A stretch of DNA of 64,000 nucleotides from Amphimedon queenslandica (GCF_000090795.2 NW_003546405.1:131750-195749), one strand, 5' to 3'. Positions 33,778 to 45,117 are shown, numbered from the stretch's first letter. Program-made: numbers and translations. The notes: generated by a model from the sequence alone, not told the origin.

Positions 33778-34446
33778 ATGTAACTACACGATAATGGTTC
33801 AAGTTAATAAGGGTTAAGTATATTGCTGGTGCGTTAGGATCAGCATTACGTGTAAGTGGTGAATAACATACCCATTCATTCCCTGACACATTATAGGAGA
33901 ATGTGAACATTCAGTAAATCAGCAATTGTTAACATTTCAATGTCTCCCGCCCACGTGTGATTCTTATCCATACCTTCTCCAGCAATATATTGTTTCACTG
34001 AATTATAGGTAGTCAGCCAAATACGTAGCTGATGGTCCATTGTAGGCATGTGCCTCATAATGGCTGATCTGATGAAATTTTGGTGAGTATAAGAATCTGT
34101 AATGGCATGAGAGAGCATTAAATAAACAATTACCATCACTAGGTGTATCGGTAGATCCTTTGGGTACAGTTAATTCCGTGGTTGGGCTACCCTGCTTTGG
34201 TCTATATGAATTAACAAATCCCAAGTTTAGGGCATTACACCATGCTTTTTGAGTAGCAGCGTTGGGGGAATTGTATTTTAAATTACTAGCTCTTGTACTC
34301 ATTCCGGTCATCACACAATCATCACTATCGTCATTATTATTATTATTATTGATAACAGTAGGTGGTTTTTTGGGGCAATTAGCTGTATTATTATTCTTAC
34401 TGTCTGATGGCCTACTTCTCTTATGAGCTACCTTTGGTTGTGACAT
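33778..34446 (-). pseudogene. OTU cysteine protease gene of the Helitron
   Basis: OTU proteases cleave ubiquitin chains; many animal Helitron/Helentron elements carry one after the helicase. Start MSQPKVAHKR at 34446, Asn-rich linker, then PSDGNCLFNALS (34118-34150) with the catalytic Cys. Continues in a shifted frame as HAYNGPSATYLADYL / WLTTYNSVKQYIAGEG, HTWAGDIEMLTIADLLNVHI (33900-33960), and ends with AIYLTLINLNHYRVV (33790-33830) containing the catalytic His. One frameshift near 34090-34130 and one near 33891 split it. It starts 4 bp after the end of the helicase reading region, in the same orientation. Confidence 0.8.
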
Positions 34447-37271
34447 ATTTTTTGATTTTTTGCTTGTGGCTCATGAATAGTTCCAGTAAGTGTACGCTTT
34501 CTACTGCCACAATCTGTAGGAATGGCATATTGTTGGAGATCTGGCCTGTACAACTCCCTCAACCTGTTTATTTCTTTTATGCTAAAGAGGAAACCATCAA
34601 TGATTTGGGGTTGAAACATGTCAAATGGACACCAGACAGTTTTCTTACTCGTGATAGAGCAACGTAAGCCATCCCTGCAGTAAAGACATTGTCATACAGA
34701 TCAATGATTGCATTATCTAGTATCAGTCCCTAGCATTTGTGTATGGTAACAGCAAAAGCCAATATCAAAGGAAACTGGTTCCTATACACACAGATATTTT
34801 TCATTACCATAAACTTTTTCTTGACTTTCTCAATTTCACAAGGATCAGTTATTCTATCAAATTTACCTGTTATGTGTGTTTCTGAAATGGCCTGCACTGT
34901 ACCAAGTGCTCAATTTACTAATTCCTTTTCAACATTTACATTACAACGCAACATTACTCTAGCCCCCACAGCCAATTTTAATTTGTCTTCCAAACCACCA
35001 GTATTGTCAATATCTTTATTTAATTCTCTTAACTTTTCCTCAACGTTTTTTCTAAATCATCATCTGTTTTTCTATGTACATGTATGCTGCCAGCAAACAT
35101 CAATTAAATTTGTGGCTCTTATTTTTATGGTAGGACTTCGTAGATTAGCCAGCATTGTTTCATTAAATTCTTTACACATTCCTACTTTTGGAAACAGGCA
35201 AACTGGGGCGTTACCATTCTGTTGTAATATTTTAAATCTTTTCTCAACTGGCGTCGAAAATACTGTTTTGGAAAGTGTAGCGAGAGTCTGATTGTCTGGA
35301 AAGCCCCGTCTCACTTTGTCCAACATTTCCGAAAACTTCTGGTCAGTTTTTTGCCTTTCATTTATAGTCAATTTGTCATAGGTGACAGTATCACGCCATA
35401 TATTTACTGTACCCATACTACCAATTCTGTATTTCAGTGTTGATGCTGTTACTTTGTGAAACACTGGCTCGCCACGAACTGGTGGCAATTGAAGGATGTC
35501 ACCAACAAAGAAGACATTCTTGCCACCAAACCATTCGTCTGATTCGAATAAGTCATTCATTCTCATGTGTATATAAGTGAGATTGAGGCTAGAAACCATG
35601 GACACTTCATCAATGATTGCCATTTTCAGATCCTGAAGCTCGGTTTTCATTACTTTGTGACTAGCCTTTGGTATTGACCAGTATCAGGCACACTGTCCAT
35701 CATGTTCTATTAGCAGCTGAAACAGTCTGTGTGCTGTCACACCTCCCACACTGTAAGCTGCTAAACCTGTTGGATCAGTCTTCACCAGAGGCTTTTCACT
35801 AGTGCTTTAATTGCTTTAATAAGAAAAGATTTACCAGTGCCACCCACACCACTGATAAACATGTGCAATGGTTTTACATTTTCTGATTGCTCCTTTACTT
35901 GTTTCGCTTTATTTTCGTATTCCATTTGCCTCAAGACATGAGATTTTACGTGATCAAAGATGCGTTTCTGATCTTTATTTAGCATTGATTCTCTCTCTTG
36001 TAGAGTGAGACTAGATCCAGTGTCCATATCTCACATGTCATTCATTGCGTCTTTAATCTGTCCATCAATTGTGGATTGTCATCTTCCACACCATTTTCCT
36101 CTTCTCTATTGGCTGCTCTGGCATCTTGTATGTCTGTTAATTTTCTCTACATTTGAGCAACTTTCTGAATTTCTCGTTTGCTTCGACACACCTTTCATGG
36201 TCGACAATGTGGCGATCAAATGCTTCTTGGACAGTTCCGCCATTGTTCACTAATTCATTCTAATTCCTAAATGGCACGAAAAGGAGAATGATGGCATAAT
36301 AGAAACTGTCCCTCTGATTTTCTTTATGGACATGAAAATCAATAACATTAGGAAGGCGCTCCTTCTGTATTTTTCTATAGCATCGTTCACTATTTTTATC
36401 TTTGCCACTGTAAGTGAGTGTGGCTACAAAGTCATAAAGGCAATACTCTTCATATTCTTGGGGTCTGTTTGGATAAAAGTGAGTGACAAGACCCTCCCCA
36501 TAAAAGTCTTCAGTTGATGGATCGTTTGCTGCTAATTCTTCAACATCACTGAGTTTCTTTGATAAATTTTGTTTTCTTTTATGTGGCATTTCTACATCAA
36601 TCCATGCTACTTCTCTCGATTTTCTGCAAAGTGGCTCACCGAGTAATATATCACATGTTTTGTATAGTCCAATCAGTCGGCTATCAAGACATCTTATGCC
36701 AATTCTGAATAATTTACTGTAGATGCCTCTATCATCTAAAATGTCTTGCCAGGGATCCTGCATGTGACCCATTTCTGCCTTTGTCACGTAGCCACTCACA
36801 TAATCGGTGAGAGCTAGAGAACACTCACTGGTAAAGTATACATCGATTTTCACCTTCCATAACAATAGAAGCAGAGGATTGTAATCGATGACTCTCACTT
36901 CTTCCTCACTCCGTTTAAGGTGATATATCCTCTTCTCTGCTTTCATGCTTTGTTGGACATTTTTCAGTAGCATCTGTTCAGAAACTGGGCAAGGAATTCC
37001 AAATTTGCACTTTGTAACAAATACGTTTTTACTAAACTTTCTCTTTTTTATACAGTAATTGCTGCACTTGTGTAACTGGTACCTTGCAACAATTTTGTGT
37101 AATTCTGGGCAGGTATCTTTACTTGGTATGTTACAGGTTTCTCTTTCGTCTATGAATCTGACGACATCTTCGGCTCTACTCTCGCCAACAACTGGAGCGT
37201 TGGCTATCTAGATTTAACAGTGATAGTGAGGAGCTCCTCTGGCCTGGTATTCTTTCTTATAATAGAACTCT

Positions 37272-37281
37272 NNNNNNNNNN
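37272..37281. other. Assembly gap (10 N) with duplicated flanks
   Basis: Ten undetermined bases. The 85 bp to the left (37187-37271) and 84 bp to the right (37282-37365) are the same sequence with one substitution and one deleted T (GAGCTCCTC against GAGCCCTC). This is what two overlapping contig ends placed side by side look like, so the Helitron probably has only one copy of this segment. Confidence 0.95.
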
Positions 37282-39118
37282 AACAACTGGAGCGTTGGCT
37301 ATTTAGATTTAACAGTGATAGTGAGGAGCCCTCTGGCCTGGTATTCTTTCTTATAATAGAACTCTCTAACCTGGCCCAAAACCTGTCCCTTGATTAATAC
37401 TTTATTAAACATTTTGTTAAACTTTAGAGAAAACTGTCTCGAAACAGATACTGGATCTTCAGTGCAGAGTTTGCAAGTATTATATAATGGTGGGACAGTG
37501 TCTACTTTATGCAAATATTCTCTTTTGTCATCAGGGGTATATTCTACACAGCTAAAAGTGAGAAAGAAATTGGGAGACCCAAACTCTGCTATCATGCGTT
37601 TCACTTCACTTCTTCTCAGGTACCAGTATTGGTTTGAGCCACGAACAGTGTTCATCATGGTACAGAGCCTCTTTTCAAGAAGTTCTCCATTCGTTTCGAC
37701 TTGGTCTACGAAATGTGCAGTAGTCATGGAGGGACCTTTCACTGTATTGAGCAGTTTGAATATGCCACCCTTCAACTCCTTGATCTGTTTGATTCTGAGA
37801 TAGTAGTAGAGGTAAGAGTGGCACAATCGATATCGAGACTCTTCGCTCAAAATTCGAGACTTTATGTACTCGGCTAAATTTAGATTCACTGGCCTGGGAT
37901 GATACTCTCCAAACCTTCCAGTTAGAAAAAGAGTGGGAAAGCACATGACATCCAAGTGCATCTGTCTGTTATTGAGTCGGTCTATCCTGACATGCGTCAT
38001 CTTGTATTGCTGAATGTCACTCCCCTTGTTTAAATTTGAATTTATGTTTTGAATTGTGTAAGACTGGAAGCCTAAAATGTCCTCATCGGTTGCTTCCTCC
38101 ACCATAGTACTTGTAGCACTGTTGGCTGTTTCGACAACTTTTTATGCTACATCATCTAAAGATTCAACATCAAGATTTCCATAAAGCCAGTTAATGTCTT
38201 TAAGTTTGTCAAATGCAGCTTGTACTTTTTTTACATCAACTAAAGTGCGCCAGACTTCATTTTTTGTAGCTTCAGTGTTTAAAATGACAAGCAATTCGGG
38301 ATTTGGCAGATTTTTTGGTCTAAAGTCTTCTGCTTTACTTAAAAGTTTACATTGTTTTTTTAACTGGCAATGGGAGATAAAACATTGTCCCTTTGCATGC
38401 TTATAAAGAGTTATATATTGGGACTTTAGCAGTGTAAGTTCCCAGTCTCATAACAGTTTGGAAGCATTTTGCTAGTTGAATTAACTGAGTACTAAAGGCA
38501 TCTAGGCCTTTAAGCTCGTCTGGCAAGGGCTCACTTTGCAAACCCTTTAATTATCTAAACTTTGGCCAGATTGCTATGTCTCATTAATCTTCTACAGCTA
38601 CAACAAAGATGCTCATTTTGATCACTGATTTCCTTTTGGAACTCAACTATCATGTGAACATTTTCTCTTAGTAGCTTCACTTCTAAGTCTGGATCCCTTA
38701 AATTTATGTCACTATCACTCTCATCATATCTAGATGAGAAAAGTTGGGCGACATCACTCTTTTTGTTGTTTGGATCAGACTCGGTTGCAATTTTAATCAA
38801 AGCATCCATATCTCCACTTAATGCTTGATCTATTAGATTGACAGCTTCATCGTAATTTCTGGCTTGATAAACATTACGCAAAAATGTGCGTAGCATTGGA
38901 TAGTGAGGAGAAGCAGCTCTCAGTATTCTTCTTAGCTTGCTTCTGCATGTACTGTCATCCTCATAACAAGTCGACCATTCTTTTGTGGATCATGCTCATT
39001 TGGGCAACCTATATCGATGTTTCTCAAAATTTTTCAAAATTACTTGGTTGGTTTACTGAATGCTTCTTTTAAATCTTTGATTGTTTCGATCTAAAAATCT
39101 GTCAGTGGTTTACAATTA

Positions 39119-39752
39119 GGCAGTGGCTCCTGCGCCGTAAACCGTTTCCTTTAACGACGGCTTATAGAGCCGGTAGGGGGCCTGGCCCCCTATAGGGGCT
39201 TCGCCCCTATATAGGAGCAATCAGTGTAATTATGACAACTAGGTGAATTTTGGCAGTGGGATCGTGGTGGCACAGCGGGCAAGCTACAGGGAGCTGAATG
39301 CTGCATTTGGACTTAGGGCGGTGCTGGTTCGAATCTCATTGATCTACATTTTTATTTTTTTACTTATATACAATTTCATTTTTACCTTTTCCACTAGTTT
39401 AGGAGTGCCCTTGTTAGCATGTCCCCTAGTTATGTTAGGAGTCCCCTAGTTAGCTATAGTTCTGAGGGTTTAGGGGTTAGGGTGGTGGTTTTTTTTAGAA
39501 CGTCCCTAGTCACTTTAAGAGTCTCCTAGTTATGTTAGGAGTCCCCCAGTTATGTTAGGAGTCCCCAAGGTCGGGTTTATGGTTTAGTTTTTTTATTTTA
39601 GAGCGTCCTCTAGTTCAGGAATCCATGATAAAAACTAAGTTCCAATTTGCATCAATGCGCATGCGCAGAAGGTTACTGTACGGAGAAAAACGGGATGCCG
39701 GCTCTTTAAGCACTTCGCAACGGAAACCGTTTACGGTTCTGTAGTCACTGCC
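39119..39752 (+). mobile_element. tRNA-module MITE (family M1), copy 2, inserted in the Helitron
   Basis: Left end GGCAGTGGCTCCTGCGCCGT, reverse complement of right end GGCAGTGACTACAGAACCGT, both running on into AAAC.GTTTCC. A perfect 9-bp duplication TTACAATTA flanks it (39110-39118 and 39753-39761). Two adjacent GC-rich hairpins lie at about 39170-39225 (GGGGGCCTGGCCCCC and TATAGGGGCTTCGCCCCTAT). A tRNA-like module (39255-39340) and GTTAGGAGTCCCCTAGTTAT repeats (39400-39600) follow. Helitron coding sequence lies on both sides. The 9-bp duplication points to Mutator-type mobilisation; that is inference. Confidence 0.9.
39268..39336 (+). promoter_or_regulatory. tRNA-like pol III internal promoter inside MITE M1
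   Basis: A box TGGCACAGCGG (39268-39278) fits TRGYNNARNGG exactly, and B box GGTTCGAATCT (39326-39336) is one base from consensus. The 47-bp spacing is normal for tRNA genes. Acceptor and T-stem pairing are poor, so it is tRNA-like, not a tRNA gene. Copy 1 keeps the same module in weaker form. Confidence 0.7.
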
Positions 39753-40113
39753 TTACAATTATCAGTACATGCTATTTTTAGTTTTTTGTAACCCTTTTAC
39801 CACTGTCTACATCGTTTTTCTTTTGTGTCACTATTAAAATCATTATCATTTTGTACGTCTTTTTCTGCATCTTCACTAAAAATTACATCATTATTGTCAT
39901 TGAAACAATGACAATGACAAAACAATGTCTTAATTTGAGGAAATTTTTCTTATAATATTCCCTATTCGTTTGTCTTTTGCAATATTCTTGCTATGACTTT
40001 AGATCTCATCTTAGCTGATACACTTTTTGTTGGTGGCTTTATTCTACTAGCTTGTTTTTCTTTCATCAATTCTCTAAGCTTTTTAGCAGATGCTTTCCCC
40101 CTTAAGTTAGGCA

Positions 40114-40650
40114 TGACTTATAAAAGCTATATATATATATATACAGGAAGAAAAAATCAATGCGGTGTTAAAGTCAGTTTTCAGTAGTAATTATCAATAA
40201 CTTGATTACTATTATCAATTATAGTAATATTAATGCTTAACTTTGAAAATCTTGTTAATGACCAGCACTTTATGATTAATTCAAGATCAGCTTAAACAGT
40301 TTCACTTTCAATATCACTTAGATCAGTCAGTAAGACTGTGCTAGCACTGTCCACCATAAGATAGCACGAGTTCTACAATCTGAGCATGCGCAAATCACAC
40401 CCCTTATAGCCACGCCCAGTTCAATAATTATAACAATTCACAATTATGACATAGATATCAGTAAATTACAAATACAAATCATAGACGATATACAACACAG
40501 TAAGACTTGGGCAGATAAGAAGAGTGTTCTTTTAATTGCTGAAGGTTACCTGCATAAAACATCATGCATCAATAACTAAAAAAAAATAATTTTACCTACC
40601 TTGACTCTTTCATTTTTAAATTTTATATCTGATTAATTAGAACTGCAGAT
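40114..40650. other. Region upstream of the Helitron start
   Basis: Includes a short TATATATA run at 40130-40142 just upstream of the RepHel start. Otherwise AT-rich with no recognised gene. The phrase CTGAGCATGCGC occurs here (about 40380) and again at the start of R1 (40651). Confidence 0.4.
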
Positions 40651-41128
40651 CTGAGCATGCGCGACCACACCCAAATTTTGGAGCACATGCTTCTTTAATT
40701 TACAAAATGGCGGCATGTAGCTGAGATGGTATGATTCAGCAGTCATAGTATCACTTTTTCCTTTCTTGGAGATTGGTTTGATGAGACACGGACCTGCGCA
40801 TAGACTTTTAGAGTACATTGGTGTAAGAATTATCCTTTAAGCATGAAGTAATACCAAGATACACACCGACAACTGGATTGACAGGCCTTGATGAAGATGA
40901 TGATGAAGATGAAAAAAGGTGGCTGAACAAAACGGCTGGTTCGTCGATTTTTGAATTTCCTCTTAGACAGGGCCTAGAGCCATGCTAGTGGTACCAATGG
41001 AGTCCTCTGGTCAAGATAAGGTCCTCTATAAAGTCTGGTAAGCATAGGAGCTAGTTTTCCCGGTATAACAAGGCTGCAAAAGTCTTTGCAGCCATTTTGT
41101 TTAGGGGTGAATCCTACTTAGTAACGCT
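40651..41128. repeat. Dispersed repeat R1, second long copy
   Basis: Same order of landmarks as 16305-16812. It ends AGTAACGCTACCGCATTG, where the terminal hairpin is only half kept. It abuts the C-terminus of the HIRAN/Ulp1-like relic at 41129 and cuts that reading frame right after SLAFA. Confidence 0.8.
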
Positions 41129-41975
41129 ACCGCATTGCAAACGCCAATGAAAAGCATTCACAGTCTTTTATACCTTTCTGTTTTTTAATAGGAGGTAACA
41201 ACACTGTGATATTAGGACATGACAACAGCACAGCAATTTCACATTTAGTTTCACAGTCGATGTCAGTATAAATGGAATCATAAACTAATACCTCATCCTT
41301 GCTACAACCCAGTGTTGTGACAGTGATCCAGTGGTTGGAGTGATAATGAAGCATTTGTAAATAGTTTTCAGCCACATTTTAACTTTCTGAGAGCACTGTA
41401 ATCCCACAAGGGTTAGAAACTGAGAGTGCAATAACTTCAACCCCACTGTTATGTGTTTATCGTTAAGCTCAAGTCCATTCTTAATGGTACTTTTATCAGC
41501 CATTGTTAATCGCCATCCACCAAAATAAGCCCATTCACATTCACTAGTGTCATTATCCACATCCAATCTTTCTTTTTTCAAAGCTCTTTCCTTTCCATCC
41601 TCACTCTCATCTGTAGCTGCATTAACATCCTCAATACTAGCTGTAAATTCCTTAATCAATGCCTCCACGTTATTAATCAGGTCAGCTTCACCACTAAAAT
41701 GCAGTCGACAAGGTATTTCAAGCCCACCTTGTGGGAGATCACGAGAATGCTTCCTTTTGCTGTTTACTGAACAGGTAATAACACCTCTTTTAATAAACAA
41801 TGAACAAATGACAGATATCTTTTTTGCCAAGTGTCCAACAACAATACTATTACCTCTGATGACAGCTACTGCATACGGATCATGGCTATTTTCAGTTTCC
41901 CTCTTACAAAGTAGCACTTCACCATCAACTGCTGCCTCACAAGCTGTCTTGTAGACATGATATGAGACTGAAAAT
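41129..41975 (-). pseudogene. HIRAN domain plus Ulp1-like (C48) cysteine protease
   Basis: The N-terminal part is a HIRAN domain, a fold that binds DNA 3' ends in HLTF-type proteins: ENSHDPYAVAVIRGNSIVVG, HLAKKIS, then DLPQGGLEIPCRLHF (about 41900-41690). An acidic linker follows (EDVNAATDESEDGKER). The C-terminal part is Ulp1/SENP-like: SQFLTLVGLQ, NHWITVTTLGC with the catalytic His, VLVYDSIYT with Asp, and KQKGIKDCECFSLAFA with the catalytic Cys (Gly after DC replaced by Glu). Two frames overlap at 41285-41375, so there is a frameshift. The C-terminus is cut by R1. Domain order resembles multi-copy transposon-associated proteins of sponges. Confidence 0.75.
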
Positions 41976-42059
41976 GATAGTTACACACCTACATGATCAC
42001 CTTATCATTGTAGGCAAAGAAAGCTCATCTTTCAGTCTCAGCAGTCTCCAGCATCATCG

Positions 42060-43020
42060 CAATAAACAGTAATAGATTTCACTCAGGGTCTAGACAACAC
42101 TGACGATATCATTGATGTCGGCTGTAACATTGAAGTTAAAATGCAGAAGGTACTTAAAGTTAAAGAGGATATGATTCCACTCCCAGATCCTTTCTCCTTA
42201 CCAAAGCATCATAAGAGTGAGTTGCTCTTTAACAGCACAAGAAGTTGTCAACAAGACGTCCATTCGTTTCAGACGTTGCTTCTGCTATGTTCGGCTAGAA
42301 AAGGTATCCTAGTAAAGAAGACTATGCCAATGTTGCTTGTACAATACTCTCTATTCACCCATTTTTAAGAGCTTCAGAGCTGGAACTCCTCATGTAAAAT
42401 TGAACATTATTGCTGTTTAGAAATAAATTGATTTGTTCATAGTATCTAGAGTACACAATATTTATAAATCATAATAATGTAGGGTGTAATAGTTGAAGAG
42501 CTCAAGTCTCACTTCAAGCAATTTATAGGAGACAATCTAAACCTCCATATGTTGTTCTTCTCATAATGCTACTACATCAAGGCCACTAAAGAATTCTAAA
42601 GTAACATATTCTACTGAAACATTAGTGGTACCTGAGAGTGAAGATGAATTCTTATTCAAGCTTCATCATAGGACACTTTCAGCTAAGTGCTAGATAAATC
42701 CTAATGTTGGTGTCGTTATTGTCTAATGGATACATTATTTCCGATGAGAAGAAGTGACGTTCTTGAATCAGGCTATTCAGGTGAAAATGCTTTGTTTTGA
42801 GTATTCTATATTGCAAGAATATGACCATGCTCATGCTGTGATTTAGTACTAGCAAAACACTGATTGATTATTTTCTAATAATAGTCAAGAGCTGAAATGT
42901 GTTGTAATTTACAGAAGTCTTCCTTCGTGGAGAATGCTCTAAAAGCCTTGAAAACAAGCACTATTGTCATGTTGCTACAAGCTCAAGTAGGAGCTCCACA
43001 CTCTGGAAAAATTAAGTCCA
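42060..43020 (+). pseudogene. Possible SAMD3-like protein relic with introns
   Basis: 42100-42260 reads VKEDMIPLPDPFSLPKHHKS, close in wording to the PDPF.LP.. segment of SAMD3-like proteins that are multi-copy in fish and invertebrates. Further on, in other frames, come ILSIHPFLRASE (42345), VEELKSHFKQFIGDN (42490-42535) and a segment near 42640-42720 with DEFLFKLHHRTLSAK. The order fits the remembered family, but identity is low, splice sites are not clear and several stops occur. It starts about 85 bp beyond the divergent HIRAN/Ulp1-like gene, on the opposite strand. Confidence 0.35.
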
Positions 43021-43696
43021 CTGTATGTCAGAGTTCAGGTATACATGTACATGCACATTGTTAACTTAGCAAATTTGTTAATAACAGTAATAATAATAAT
43101 AAGATCTATTATTAATATTATTAAAGAGAACCATTGATAATAATAATTATTAAAGAACTTTACAGTATACATGTAATTTATAGAAATAATATATGTAGAA
43201 TATATGATGGAAATATATTGAAGGTAGATCAGGAACAGGATCTGACCCCCAGTACAAAAAAAAATAAAACAATAAATCACTAGGAAGGCAATGAATTACT
43301 AGTACAAGGACTTGTTCGAAGAAACTACCCAGCAAATAAATCTTGTAAGATCATATAAAAGGATCTATCATGTTCTTATTGGATCAGGCAAAATTTAGGT
43401 TCCAAAATCAGGCATGGTCTTGTCAGATCTATGTTAAGATCATGACTATTCTTGCAATTAAAAAACTGCATGTTTATATCTGCTCTTATAAATGCATTGA
43501 AATGAATGTAAAAGAATCTTAACAAATCAACACAATAATGATACATGCATGGAGAAATTAACTATGATATGTTTTTACAGTGTCTATTTTCTCAGTCTCT
43601 AATCCTTTCAGCTTCGATTCTCTTTTACACTATTTCTGTATTGCTTTAGATCTAAAACATTCATAGACTACTAGCTATGATGTACGTTGTACATAC

Positions 43697-45117
43697 CTTT
43701 GCTTATCAATGCACTTTTGAGTACATTTCCATTTGATCTGATTGCATTCTTTCATAAACTCTTGTTCGCCAATTTTTTTTCACATTCTATATCATTGAAA
43801 TAATTATTCTAACTATAATGTATTCAGACATTTTACCTTCAAAGTACTGAAATTTTGTAATATTGAGGCTGGTTTGGTTGATCTTTTTGATGCTTCATAT
43901 ACAGAACTAGACATTTCCTCATCTGTGAATATATTATCCATCAGCTGGAGGGCATATGTAGATAATATGTTTGTGGCCCTTAATTGTAATAAATTAACAC
44001 CAGTGTCCTAAAAACATTTCTTTTGTAAGTTGTGGAGATATGATTCTTACAGTTATAAGCTTTGATTCTTCCATAAATTCATCAGCAATACATGTAGATC
44101 TCTATTATAATGAACACTGTATAATATAGATACTGGAAAAACATCATACTGATTTCTTGAGACACTTGATCAGAGAGTGTAACTTTCATTCTATTCGACT
44201 TAACCTATCCTACATTGACAAAGGTACAAGTATTAAAAATATTAATACAATATCCAAAATTATCATAATCAGTTGGAGTAGGAGTAGTTTTTGTATTTTT
44301 TTGAAATGGAGACTTGAATGATTGCTATATACAACATACAAACAATTACATGTAGAAAATACATTATGTACCATTTTAAGTGTGGTTATTCTTGGAGGCG
44401 TTTCAAATACTAAATCATCTTGGAGCTAAAAAAAATATTAAACATGCATGTACTCATAGCATTTTAATTCCAACATACATTTGATTGTGAAATTTCTAGC
44501 TTATTAGCATTATCGTTTTCAACTGAATGTAATTCTGTTAATAATAATATACGTATAATATGTTTTATTATACACATGTACCTTGATTACCTTCATTGTC
44601 TACTTCAATTGCTGTTGACACTACATCATTGCAAGCTATATCAGCATCATGAAAGTCATGTGCTACGAACAATAGTGATGATAATAACTTGATCATTTCG
44701 AATTGAATTGTTTTACTTTGGGATAATAACATGCTGTCAATCTTTCCTAAAAGTTAAAAGCTGTCAATTACTTATACAAAAAGAATAAGATGCTTACTTT
44801 TTGTTTGTGCATCAGCACTATCATCTTCAAGCTCAACATCATCGTCGTCTAAAATAACTCTTAGGCAATTTTTTGGTACTTTCTCCTACAAACATTATGA
44901 AAGAATTGTTATACATTATACATGATAGCTGGCTTACTATGTGTTCCACAAATCTTGACCTCATATCGACTACCTCTACATTTCCACAATACTCTGTTTC
45001 CATAAAAAAGATCTCTCTCAGTCAGTGCATCCACAGTTTCTTTTTCTAAGTTGCTTGCTTCTACCGTATATTCCTTGACAGAACCATCAGTTTTTGTAAG
45101 CTCAATGTAACATAAAA
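43697..45117 (-). CDS. Spliced gene with BEN-domain-like C-terminus
   Basis: Six minus-strand exons with GT..AG borders can be placed: 45117-44938 (YIELTKTDGSVKEYTVEASN, RDLFYGNRVLWKCRGSRYEV), 44885-44798 (VPKNCLRVILDDDDVELEDD), 44662-44591, 44425-44372 (DDLVFETPPRITTLKM), 44007-43837 (LLQLRATNILSTYALQLMDN, then IFTDEEMSSSVYEASKRS) and 43786-43697 (ending CTQKCIDKQR in one frame). The last two resemble a BEN domain, which binds DNA in chromatin regulators: hydrophobic helix, FTDEE, then a KC..K/R end. The last exon does not join in frame with the previous one, so either its acceptor is elsewhere or the gene is damaged. The 5' end is not located. Confidence 0.5.

Larger units (their letters stand above)
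34450..40113 (-). pseudogene. Helitron Rep-helicase (RepHel)
   Basis: Rolling-circle transposase. From the start at 40113 (MPNLRGKASAKKLRELMKEK): basic N-terminus; acidic and low-complexity linker to 39762; after the MITE, a region to 38555 ending LCCSCRRLMRHSNLAKV; a DUF6570-like part (38555-38110); Helitron-like N domain (38105-37299) with FPTLFLTGRFGE and AEFGSPNFFLTFS; HUH Rep motif GAPHYHC at about 37216-37240; SYVSGYVTKAE region (36973-36260); and a PIF1-type helicase with Walker A GVGGTGKSFLI (35820-35855), Walker B IIDEVSM (35605-35625), FVGDILQLPPVRG, GARVMLRCNVNVE, QFPLILAFAVTIHKC and GMAYVALSRVRKL near 34650. Stops follow the HUH motif and frames shift several times. An assembly gap and an M1 MITE lie inside. 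Confidence 0.9.

Noticed and set aside
34737-35291. 184-codon plus-strand open frame
   Set aside because: It lies opposite the Helitron helicase, which has clear PIF1 motifs on minus; the plus frame has no family pattern.
37390-37803. 137-codon plus-strand open frame
   Set aside because: Opposite the Helitron-like N domain; antisense shadow.
40129-40142. TATATATA run as a promoter TATA box for the Helitron gene
   Set aside because: A simple dinucleotide run just upstream of the start codon is not evidence of a promoter by itself.
41547-41954. 135-codon plus-strand open frame
   Set aside because: Opposite the HIRAN domain gene; composition (Ser/Leu-rich) is typical of an antisense frame.
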